Below, piece by piece: positions 25,348 through 34,634 of a DNA stretch of 64,000 nucleotides. The stretch comes from Symsagittifera roscoffensis (Eukaryota > Xenacoelomorpha > Acoela > Convolutidae). Made by a program: the position numbers and the translations under genes. The notes under the pieces are model-generated. The model made no database searches. It had not been told where the DNA came from and saw only the letters and a list, made by a program, of their open reading frames with translations. Within the stretch, counting starts at the first letter, position 1; the number at the start of each line of letters is the position of its first letter. The stretch is from the NCBI RefSeq assembly GCF_963678635.1, contig NC_087069.1:16032660-16096659 (forward strand), given 5' to 3'.

Positions 25348-26175
25348 CTATTCTTCTCCTAGGATGGATGATCTCCTCATCGGCGCTTCTCCCAATCGAT
25401 CATGCACGTCTGTTCTTTGACCTGGTTCGCTGGAGCTCTGTTGTCTGTAGTTCGTGACGGCCGGGACCGTCCCCAAGCGTGTTTCCAGGCTAGGAGGCAC
25501 AAAGGTAGTAATCACAGCGTCACTCGCTGTTCCTTCTTTCTTCAGCATTCCTGTGTCAAAGAGTTCCGCCTCTAGTTCGTCCAACCGCTCTTGGAAGACT
25601 CGATTCAACCAAGCTTGTCCTTCGATACTGTCGAAGTGGATGCCGTCCGTGGCCAGTCTGGCCTGATCCATAGCTCTCAACTCATGTTCGATGTCCATGA
25701 GGATCATTCTTCCGGCGTTCCGACTTGCGAGGTTCCTCAAGATGTAATTCCACCTGACGACTCCCACGTTGTGCCTTCTTCCTGCTGCTGTCAAGCTTCT
25801 CGTGTTCATTGGCACAGTGCAAACGGTCAGTACCGCGCAATTGAATTTCTGCCAGAGGGTAGTAAACAAACACACCATCATTGACTCCCATAGTGCTTCC
25901 TGCTCATCTGAACCTCTGGAGATGTCATTCGTCCCAACCAGGATCATCACATTGGGGATCCTCCCTGGATTCATCAGTTCCACCATTCGATATAACTGGG
26001 CTATCGTCGCGCCTCCAAAGGCTATCACCGTGGTGACCCACGAGGTCCTCAAATTCGATAGTACTTTGACCAAGCTGTCTCCCGGTATCAGATGAGATGT
26101 CCCCAGTGGCGGTTGCTGCAGGTTTACTGCCGGGCTCCAAGTTGCTCGATTGAAGCAAGCTCTCGGATCTGTCAA
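25348..26175 (-). CDS. SGNH/GDSL-type hydrolase domain, element-2 module
   Basis: A 275-codon frame with all four SGNH blocks: PGDSL with Ser34 (block I), FGG with Gly55 (block II), VGTND with Asn83 (block III) and DGIHFD with Asp177 and His180 (block V). This is the catalytic set of SGNH esterases/lipases, which hydrolyse acyl esters. The frame starts at TTG and no ATG precedes the GDS block; codons in another frame just upstream (about 26188-26100) look like the natural N-terminal part, so a frameshift probably separates them. Esterase domains are known in several retroelement groups (CR1 LINE ORF1, some LTR and Penelope-like elements). A role in membrane or particle biology is inference. 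Confidence 0.8.
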   Translation of the reverse strand: MTDPRACFNRATWSPAVNLQQPPLGTSHLIPGDSLVKVLSNLRTSWVTTVIAFGGATIAQLYRMVELMNPGRIPNVMILVGTNDISRGSDEQEALWESMMVCLFTTLWQKFNCAVLTVCTVPMNTRSLTAAGRRHNVGVVRWNYILRNLASRNAGRMILMDIEHELRAMDQARLATDGIHFDSIEGQAWLNRVFQERLDELEAELFDTGMLKKEGTASDAVITTFVPPSLETRLGTVPAVTNYRQQSSSEPGQRTDVHDRLGEAPMRRSSILGEE

Positions 26176-26184
26176 TCGGATCTG

Positions 26185-26457
26185 TCAATTATATTTCAAT
26201 TGATTGTTCTTTTGTATGTCTATTATGCGAGATACTTTCTTCGCTGGCATATTCTGTATTCTTCTCTCTGGGGCCTTCGAGCTCCCCATGAGTGGCGTCA
26301 CGTCACTTATCCCCTGTCTGATCACGGTCTGGGAGAGTCGTACTCTGCCCGTGTCGTCGATCGTTCCATAGGGTGCAGTCACCCCGGAACCTGGCGCATT
26401 CTTGTTGGCGACCAGTCGTCCAGCTGTCTCTATCAGCTTCCTCACTGCCTGTTCCAC
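26185..26457 (-). pseudogene. 90-codon frame between coiled-coil and SGNH frames
   Basis: Lies in the -1 frame of the coiled-coil frame ahead of it and overlaps its end; it has no ATG at its start (GTG). The open stretch extends upstream to about 26540. It ends TAA at 26185, just before the SGNH frame. Most likely the C-terminal continuation of the coiled-coil protein after an indel. No domain is recognised. Confidence 0.45.
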
Positions 26458-26966
26458 GTCGGGAGCCGTGTCTCCGTTGTTTGACTCAAATCTCGAGGAG
26501 TCAAGAGCTCCATCGGGGACTGCCCACGAGGAATATTCCTTGCAGGTATCACTTTATCCACGGCCGTTGTCAACGCCATCTGTTCCGATTGCTCTTTGTA
26601 ATCCTGCCTCAAGCGCTCAATTTCTTGACCCTGCTTCTTGTTGCAGTCTTCAAACAACCTTCTCCACATGTCTCGATCGTCCTCCATCTTGAGCATGCTT
26701 TTGGTCATCTCGTCCAGCTCCTTCTTCGTACTTTCTAGTTCATCCTTCATCTCATCCAGATCTTGCATGGTTTGGTTCGTCTGAACCTTCTGGCCTACTT
26801 TCGCCCTCCTTGGTGGCACAGCTGCTCTCAGTGGTGAACCAGACGAGGCAGCCTTGCTGTTCATCTCCTGATGCATTCTCGTCAGCCCAGGTTTGGGCTT
26901 GGAGGGCATAGGCATCTCACCTGGTTGGTAAGTCCTAGAACTTCCCAATCCAGGCTCTTTCGCCAA
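26442..26966 (-). pseudogene. Coiled-coil frame, element-2 module
   Basis: A 174-codon frame without ATG at the start (TTG directly after a TGA). It has a Pro/Lys/Ser-rich N-terminal part and a clear coiled coil in the middle (about residues 65-125, stretches such as MQDLDEMKDELESTKKELDE with heptad spacing). It overlaps the 121-codon frame upstream in the -1 direction. A leucine-rich N-terminus plus coiled coil is typical of an oligomerising structural or scaffold protein, but no family is recognised. Confidence 0.5.
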
Positions 26967-27247
26967 TCACTCCCTGGGAGAGGCCCGTTTCTCCACCTCA
27001 TCACTCTCATGTTCGGGCGGTCTAGTACTCCCCTCTCTCCATATGCTGCCATCAACGGGACTTCCGTGGGGCGGTCCCCACGGTTGTCATGCCCCAAGAT
27101 GTTGATCAGGGCGGTCAGCAACATGACTACCTCTGGGTCCTCCAGAGCGAAGTCTCGATCGATCAGCCGACGATAGATCGCATCTACCATCGGTCCCACA
27201 TATGCCTCTGCCAGGTCCATCAATTCATCCAAGTTGAAGTTATCCAT
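26882..27247 (-). CDS. First frame of the element-2 post-integrase module, 121 aa
   Basis: Starts at ATG 27247 after a 0.4-kb gap without ORFs, so it is a plausible translation start for the module. The N-terminal 50 residues are acidic and Leu/Ala-rich (LMDLAEAYVGPMV), suggesting helices. The frame is lost near 26960, where the coiled-coil frame takes over. Probably the N-terminus of one longer coiled-coil protein broken by a small indel. Confidence 0.5.
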   Translation of the reverse strand: MDNFNLDELMDLAEAYVGPMVDAIYRRLIDRDFALEDPEVVMLLTALINILGHDNRGDRPTEVPLMAAYGERGVLDRPNMRVMRWRNGPLPGSDWRKSLDWEVLGLTNQVRCLCPPSPNLG

Positions 27248-27650
27248 TCTTTTCTTTCAAGTTCGATCCGGTTTTGATTCAAAGATTTGACTCAAGTGAG
27301 TAATTAAACGATCAATCAGGATCTAGAAAAGAGGTCACGAATATCACACTTGTCAGTTTCATCTTAACATATATCGCTAAAATGCTAAAATTTGCCTAAA
27401 AACAGTTCAGATAAAAAGATATTTATCCTAAAATTTATTAAAATCAAGCGGTCACTAAAATTTTGGAATTCGACCTAAGATTGGACAGTCCAAACTTTGC
27501 ATCTATTCCTAAGATCGTCATTCAATTGTTCGAGGTCACTAACCCCTTTTTGCATACGATTTTAATAACATAACACATAACATAACATAGCACACATATC
27601 ACACATTACACACAACTTAGTCTTTAGCCTAACACCCTCTCGCCTGTCGC
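27248..27650 (-). other. Non-coding gap between the acidic frame and the post-integrase module
   Basis: About 400 bp without a credible ORF. It includes an ACA-rich stretch (27569-27620: CATAACACATAACATAACAT and similar). It separates the pol-linked frames from the downstream set and could hold a splice acceptor or promoter for a subgenomic message; no specific site is called. Confidence 0.4.
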
Positions 27651-28969
27651 TCAGCCTATACTTAAGTAATATTTCTTATATAAATATACTTGTATATTAG
27701 TATCAGAGAATATCACGTGTACAAGCGCGTACAGTTCCCGAGGATGCAGTCGTCCTTTGTTTGGATCGTACACTGGAAGCGAGAGTTCCTTCACGTCCAT
27801 TTCCACGAGGAAGTCCCTCAGCCTCGTCAAGGACAAGACTAGGTTCTCTGGGTCCACATGCTGCTTCTCTGTCGCCCTCGTTACCAAGAAGCATAGGTAT
27901 TTTCCCGGTGTCTGCGACGCCGCCGGAGGTAAGGCCGCTACGCCCCCTATCCCTGGTCATTGCTTCCAAAGGATTTCCACGTTTTTGTATTCTCTCTTAA
28001 TATCTGCCGCTAACGCTGTCCTAAAACTCATGTCTGCTGTGATTGCTATCGCACATGTTCTATTTGTGAGTATGAAATCACTGTCTGTTAGTATTATGTT
28101 ACTTGAATATTCATTTGGTAAGTTAAAATATGACTCAACTACCCTGCCTATGTCAGGTTTCTTAGGTTCTTCGCCTGTTTCTGCTTCTAAGTCTCCTGTT
28201 TCTCTTGCTACTCTTAATTTTTTTATTATCAAGTTTTCAGTGTGGGTAAGTCCTACCCCCACTCCCCGGACAAAATATCCATCGACGTCTCCGTCGATCG
28301 AATACCGGGTATCAAGTCGAGGTTAGAAGCTGGAATGAGTAGTCGTCCTTCCTGGGCAGCCCAGGAAGGATCATCTCGTTCGGTCTTGATGTATTTCATT
28401 CTTTCACGATCTACGTCTTGAATCGTGACGCTGGACTCCTCAGGAACCGAGGTCGTTTCGTTCAGCCACTCTAAGACACGCAGGTTCGTCAAGTCTTGTT
28501 CTTATGAGTGCTGTTGCTCGTCGTCGAATTCTACCTCGGGTTTCGACCGGTCGTCGACCCACTCATCGTCGTGATCATCGACTATGTCAATGTATTGTGA
28601 CACAGTTATTTCTTCTAGACCCACTACTTCCTCCACTATCTTCTTCAGATCTATCCTATCCACTACAAAGTCGTCACCGTAAGGATTGTATTTCCTTCTT
28701 GGTCTTGTCTCGTCCTTCTGACGAGTCTGTATCGTGAACGAAAGATCCGGTTCCAAGTTCTTGGGAACTTCTATCTGTTCGGGATCCTGCCAATCTTCCT
28801 CTGCGTAGGGTACGGTTTCATCGTCCGCTTCGATCTCCTCGTTTAGGTCCAAGTCCAGCGGTGTATCCGTTCCTTCCTCCACGACTTCGTTTCCATCGTT
28901 CTTCTCCCTGGTGCCCTTCTCGTTGACCTCACAATCAGGATCTATCATTAGATAATCCCCTTCTTCCAT
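27651..28969 (-). pseudogene. Acidic post-integrase region, broken into several frames
   Basis: Frame pieces at 28502-28969, 28253-28492, 27957-28262 and 27651-27887 follow each other on the - strand. The first two are in the same frame, separated only by a TAA at 28502-28504. The first piece is strongly acidic (Asp/Glu-rich, for example DLDLNEEIEADDETVPYAEE) and the others are more mixed. It directly follows the integrase C-terminus with a frame change at about 29090-28990. No known domain is recognised. It could be a C-terminal tail of the polyprotein or a separate protein. Confidence 0.6.
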
Positions 28970-29099
28970 ATCTGCAGGTATACACTAGTCTTCTGTCGAT
29001 GGATTGTGTGATTGATGTTCTCGTAGTGGGCGGCTCGGCAAGTACTCAGTCTATAAAAGCGTCCCTCCTGGTGCACCTCTGTAATCATGAGGGTCCCCT

Positions 29100-30140
29100 C
29101 TACTTTTTTAGGAGCTTTTTCGTCCCTTTCGGTGGTTTAACGTTCTGAATTACCCATACGTAATCTCCCACCGAGTAAGCTTTTGCACCAGCTGCTTTCT
29201 TGTCGAATCTTTTTCTCTGCCTTGCCTGTGCTTGCTGAGTATTTCGTCTACACAAATCGTTCAACTCCTGTTGGCATCTGATCACATCCCTCACGTAGAC
29301 CTGTGGAGACGTTTTCTTTCCCTCATACTCTGGGTAGAAGATGGTCAAGGCTAAAGACTTCTCGTGTCCAGTTAGCATAATGAGTGGACTGACTCCGGTG
29401 GTGGAGTGTTGCGTGCTGTTATATGCTCCCATCACCTGTGGAAGGTATCTGTCCCAATCGGTCATGTACCTGGAACAATATACTCTCAGCATCGACACTA
29501 ACGTCCTATTCTGTCTTTCCGCTAAGCCATTCGTCTGAGGGTGGTACGTTGTGGAGTGAGCTTGAGCGACCTGTGAGCGTCTCATAAGCTCTTTCGTAAG
29601 CTCTCCTACAAAAGCTGTTCCATTATCCGATTGAAACGTCATCGGACAACCTTGTCTCGCTATCCACGTATTGATCAGGTGGTCGCATGTCTCCTCCGCC
29701 GAGGCATTTATGCAGGGCACGGCCTCTGAATACTTCGTGAAGTGATCTATCATGACCAGGACTTGGTTATAACCGATGTCTGTCATGCATACCTTCTGGT
29801 GATCTATCTGCACCACCTCATTGAATTCAGACGACTCGATCAATTGTAAAGGAAATCGCAACTTCCTTGGATCCTTGACCTGTTGGCATGACAGACATGC
29901 TGTTACCCACTTCTCGCATGCCTTTTTCTTTCCAGGCCTCTCAAAGAGCTTCAGGGTCCTCTGATCTACTTTATTGATCCCCTGATGGCCCATCTGATCA
30001 TGCGACCTGAATAATAGTTCTGTCTGATAGAGTTGCGGTAACACTATCGCGTTATACTTGTATAGGATTCTGTCTTCTCTTCTTCTTTTACAAGCCACAA
30101 TCCCGTCCTTGTTCAAATATAACCTCCCTTCCTTCTGCAT
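29100..30140 (-). pseudogene. Integrase of element 2
   Basis: Retroviral-type integrase. The zinc-binding HHCC motif is at H47, H52, C82 and C85. The catalytic triad is D113, D172 and E208 (DX58DX35E), with the typical YHPQTNGLAERQNR context. The C-terminal part leads into a GPF/Y-type module in which the Trp codon of the W-R-G-P motif reads TAG at 29100-29102, ending the frame; a frame change follows. Upstream the same frame continues past a TAA at 30144-30146. The catalytic residues are intact, but the gene is broken at both ends. Confidence 0.85.
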
Positions 30141-30143
30141 GAA

Positions 30144-31007
30144 TTACTGTCTCAGGATGCGATAACTATCTTCCTCGAGGTACCCTTTATCCGGAGCATC
30201 ATTCTCGATCCACCTTTTCAGGTTGCTTGTCATGCGATAATTTCTCTGCTTCCTTAGAAGATCCGAGAGTCTGTATCTCGCCTTTAAGTACGTCTTCATG
30301 ACCCTAATCTGACTATTCAGCTCGTTGGGCTGAAGTGTGTCTTCTTCCATCTTAACGCACCAAATCTTCGCCAACGGCTGTGTTTCTTGTTTAAACGGCT
30401 GAAGATCAGTCCTGACTACCTCTTTTTGCGGCAACAGACTTATCGACCGCTTCGATACCGCTATCGTTTCCAAATCATCCGCTGCGCTGTCAAAGACTCT
30501 TTCACTTGGTATGAGGTAGCGATCACTGTCAGAGTCTTGGTACACTTCTCTATCCAGATCCCTTGCGCGAGTTTCCACTAACAGTGTGTGGATTGCTAGT
30601 TCGGACAGTTCTGATCCCGAGCTCGAGTTCCTGTCTGAATAGGTTTCCATTCATGAGTTTCGGGAATTGTCTTCCGTTGAAGAGGTTGTGCTGGAGACTG
30701 CACGCTCCTCCAGATCATGTCTGTGCCTGCTTCGCGTTTTATCCAATAATGAGAGGCTGTTTATGTTCATGCGAGAGAGTTCTTGCTGGACCAGATTCGA
30801 GCACAGCAACAGATCCTAGGGGACCGGGTCCTCCTTGGATAGGATCTTTATCTCGGCTGGTTTCTCTACAGGTAACTCAGGATGCCCTGGAATTGGATGT
30901 CCAGAATTATCCAACCATCTCGTTAAGGGAAGCGCTTCATAAGTTTCTTTGTCCAGAAACGAGAATCCCTCCTTTATTTCCGCCTGATTGGTCTGCTTCT
31001 GCTCCAA
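30144..31007 (-). pseudogene. Pol linker between RNase H and integrase, element 2
   Basis: Two frame pieces (30816-31007 and 30144-30650) lie between the RNase H and integrase domains, in the same frame as both. They are bounded by TAG 31020-31022, TAG 30816-30818 and TAA 30144-30146. Composition is charged, with Ser/Asp-rich stretches (around SDRNSSSGSELSELA). The upstream part of the integrase N-terminal extension begins here. No enzyme motif is present. Confidence 0.6.
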
Positions 31008-31019
31008 TTTTTCATAGAA

Positions 31020-32174
31020 CTAAGTTTTCTTGCTGAGGCTGTCAGCATTCTGGTGTTTATCACGCATCCTATGTTCGATTATCATATGGTAGCCATCCAA
31101 TCTTACTATCCATCTACCAATATAACTCTGATCCATCGAGTGGATCTTCAACCAGGATAACGCTCTGTTGTCCACGTGTAACTTGAAGGGAGCGCTCCCC
31201 AAGTATGCACGGTTCTTTTCCACGAAAGTGACTACTGCAAACATTTCTGCTTTTGGTGCGCCATATTTCATCTCTGTGTCACTCAAGACCTTGCTGCCGT
31301 ATGCAATGGGACGCAGAATCGTTCTTCCTTTCCATTCTTGCTCTTGATGCAATATTCCTGAGATGGCTACTACCGATGCGTCTGTGTCAAGAACATACAT
31401 GCCCTTTTCTGCAGGCATGTCTAGCACTAGCGCTTCGCACAGTTCCCGCTTTATGCTCTCGAAAGCAACCTGTGCCTCATCGTTCCATTCGAACTTTTTC
31501 CCCTTGTTGCGCATAAGCTTTTGCATCGGATACACCTTGTCCGCATATCCTTTTATGAATTCCCGGTAGTAATTGGCAAACCCTAGGAAGCTCTGGAGCT
31601 GTGTGTCCGTTCTGGGAGCTTTCCATGTCAACACTGCTTCCACTGCTTCCGGGTCCTGCCTCACACCATGCCTGTCCACCTTTCTTCCCAGGTACTTAAT
31701 CAAATCCCTAAGGATTTCACATTTCGATGGTTTGCACTTCAATCCTACTCTTTTCATGCATCCAAAGACCTCATCGAGCCTATCAATGTGGTCTTCCAGG
31801 GTCGGTGTCGCTATGACTACGTCATCCACGTCGCACATCACGAGATTCCCGTACTTCTTGGTCACTCTCGTCAAAGCCTGAGCCATCAGTCTTTGAAAAG
31901 TGGCCGTTGCATTGCACAAGCCGAAGGGCATCCTCTTCCACTGGTAGAATCCCAACTCGCACGCGAATCCGGTTTTCTCTCTATCCTTCTTCCGCAGAGG
32001 GACCTGCCAGAAGGCAGAACCCAAGTCCAATGTGGTGAAGAACTTGGCATCACCAAGCTTAGAGAGGCTCTCGTCTACGGAACTTTTTATCGTTACCGCG
32101 TTCAAGTAACGAAAGTCGCAACAAAACCTAAGCTGCCCCCTTTCTTTTTCGCCATTACTACCCCGCAAGCCCAT
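31020..32174 (-). pseudogene. Reverse transcriptase and RNase H of element 2
   Basis: RT palm and thumb followed by RNase H. Conserved stretches: FCCDFRYLNAVTIK, TLDLGSAFWQV with catalytic Asp50, RMPFGLCNATATFQ, then the second catalytic motif at 115-118 reading DVDD where the family normally has YVDD, and the FLGFANYYREF thumb motif. RNase H shows DTDAS, a Glu in the AEMFAV stretch and HVDNRAL. The frame ends at TAG 31020-31022 just after the RNase H end. The start is set by the frame; the fingers subdomain lies in another frame at 32102-32443. The Tyr to Asp change and the breaks make an active enzyme unlikely. Confidence 0.88.
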
Positions 32175-32872
32175 GGCGATTTCGAGGGTTCTATCATGTC
32201 GTATTCAAGCAACATTTCTATTTCCGCTCGGCACGCTTCCGATTTGTGTGGCGTCATTCGTCCTGCGCCTTCCCTATGGGGAACGGCGCCCTCTTCAAGT
32301 TCGATTTCGTGTTCGACGAAATTACAGCAACCGATATCCGCCTTATGTTTTGAAAATACATCCGCGTTCCGATTTAGGAGGTCCCGCAATTTTTCGAAAC
32401 CTCCCTCACCTATTTTCCCTTTTAAATGTTCTATCTCTGGCAAAACCGGTTTGTCAGATTCTAGTTCATATGACGAGGGGCGTTACGGAAAATTCGAGCA
32501 GCTTGATAAGCCGTCGTCCGTTTCGGATTTCATTGAAAACAATTTATGAATAGATTTTAATTCATTAATCCTCTTTAAAATTTTATCTTTATTGGCATGA
32601 TAAGGACAGTCTTTTACACTATGTTTCTTCAAGTTTTGTGTCTCCTCATAGTCGGTCCTCATCGGCAAAGCGTAGCCAAGCTTCTTTCCACGCTGGATTG
32701 AAACCGTGGTGTCCAGTGTGTTCAATAACACACTGACACACAGTCCGTTTCGCGTTACCGAGAAGCTCCGGCCTAAAATGACCGAACTCTGACTATTTGG
32801 ATTCGGTACTAAGCAAACCTGTTTACTATCACTTAACGAATTCAAATTTCTCATTCTAAAAATTGCCACCAC
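32102..32872 (-). pseudogene. Protease-RT connector and RT fingers of element 2
   Basis: Two pieces (32483-32872 and 32102-32443) in one frame, shifted relative to the RT domain. The second contains the typical pre-RT block (FVEHEIELEEGAVPHREGAG, then EIEMLLEYDMIEPS and SPWACGVVMAKKK). The shift into the RT palm frame lies near 32110-32160. The first piece is a connector with no catalytic motif. Confidence 0.7.
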
Positions 32873-32981
32873 AGCTTGTCCTGGCTGTAGTTTTACTTTT
32901 CTATCAAAAAAAAATTGGTACCTTGTTTTCGTTTGTTATTATCCTATTAATGGGTCTCTTTACATACTTCCGGTCCGGGTT

Positions 32982-34613
32982 TCAAATCCGTATCAGACCG
33001 TTGTTCAAGTCAATCATCACGTCAAAATTCCTGACAAAATCTCTGCCCAAGATGAATTGGTCGGCGTCGTCCAAATTCTCTACCACCAGGAAGCTCATCC
33101 AAAGATCCCGTCCTCCCATGTGGAGGACCGTTATTGGTGTTCTTCCGGCTACGTAAATAGCTCCTCGATTGGCGGCGGCCAGTCGGAGATTCGTTGGAAT
33201 TAGATCTTCCCTCGTGAAGCCCATTCTTTCCCAAGTTTTTATCGGCATTACTCTCACTACCGCTACTGTGTCCAGAAGCCCTGTGACTCCGATTTTTGTT
33301 CCGTTGGTGTCGAGCAGATGTGCAGTCACATCTGCTTCATACCCAATGTGTACTGCATCTTGTTCCATCATGGCGTCATGGCCTATCCTGCGGACTTTGG
33401 GTTCCTTCTCACCCAAATAGGTCTGCCCCATTTGGTCATCATCTGTTGTTACAAAAGTCCTGGTGTAGATACTGATTCCATCCACGTTCAGCATCACTTG
33501 ATACGGCCCATAGACCTCTAGGTAGCGTCCAGGAAGTTTCTTCATGCAAGGGCCACCCGTCGTTAGTAGTGCTCGCACAGCTCTCGACTCGGTGCGTGGC
33601 TCCACCTGCCTCAGATAATCTGCATATGTGTCCAAATGCATCAAAGTGAACTCGGATGGTTCACTCAGATTTCTGATTACCTGATGTCCGGCCACTGAGA
33701 TTATCGACTGTATTTTGCTTCCTTGTGGCACCATGCCGAACCTCTGACCGGAGATCACATTAAGTTTCATGCTCAAACTGCTTGGTGCTTTAGTCTCCTC
33801 GACCTCCGTTGCTTCGAAGGTATTCAGTTGGTCCTGTAGTTTCTCATTCTCCAGTTCGAGTTTCACTTTTTGTTCGATCTCTTTCGTCACCAGTTCCTGC
33901 TGCACTCTATTTAGAGCATCCCTCGCGGCTGCCCTATAATCGATCTTGAAGTCATCAGTCGCAGTTGCTGGTTCCGGTTCACGTGTCTCTTCTGTTACCG
34001 CTTGCATTTTGTTTGCCGCCAGCTCTTGAGGTTTATCCTTTTTGCGTGCCTCCGCTTCACTCAACAGGCGAGCTTTGCTGGCTTTCACTCCTGACAAAGC
34101 TTCTTCATGTCTTGGATGCTTGATGTCTGCCACTGCATCCCAGAATTGCGGACAATCTGATTTAAAATGACCTTCCAAGTTGCAAAAGAAACACCTCGGG
34201 CCAAATTTCGCAATTACTCCTCTCATGAAATCCTCATGGTCCAATTCTGACGCATCTTCGTCCCCGAGGCTAAAGCCTATTGCTTTCGTGCCTTGTTTGT
34301 AAGTTGGGCATACTGACCCATGATGGTCCGTTGAACTGCAATTGGCACAAGAGCGTCTCTTGTCCATATCATCCCTCGGTTTGTACCAATTGCTCCCTTG
34401 GTTTGCTGGTCCGTTGTTAAAAGTGCCATAATTGATCTTGTAGTACCCAGATTTCAAAGGAGGTTTCAACAAAAGATACTCTTTTGACTTGAGCCTCAAC
34501 TCCTCTGGTGTTGGCGCATTGGTTGATAGTGGTGTGTAATGCGTTGCTAGCATTGTTCGAAGTTCATCATTCTTCACACCATCGATGAATTTTGAGGCTA
34601 CGGCCAGGTTCAT
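32982..34613 (-). pseudogene. Gag C-terminal half with two zinc knuckles and protease, element 2
   Basis: A 543-codon open frame continuing the gag frame beyond the TAA at 34635-34637. Two CX2CX4HX4C zinc knuckles lie at C89-C102 and C141-C154 (RNA-binding nucleocapsid). A charged coiled-coil-like linker spans about residues 225-275. An aspartic-protease-like region follows around residues 445-530, with GLLDTV at 446-450 in place of the usual DTG/DSG, and the closing ILGRDFVRNF motif. It ends at TGA 32982-32984. The altered active site triplet may be a mutation in this copy. Confidence 0.8.
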
Positions 34614-34634
34614 CCTTCGGTTTGACTCATCCGG

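Noticed and set aside
25348..25420. Programmed -1 frameshift between the SGNH frame and the next frame
   Set aside because: The overlap has no X XXY YYZ heptamer, and neighbouring frames are also broken by apparent indels.
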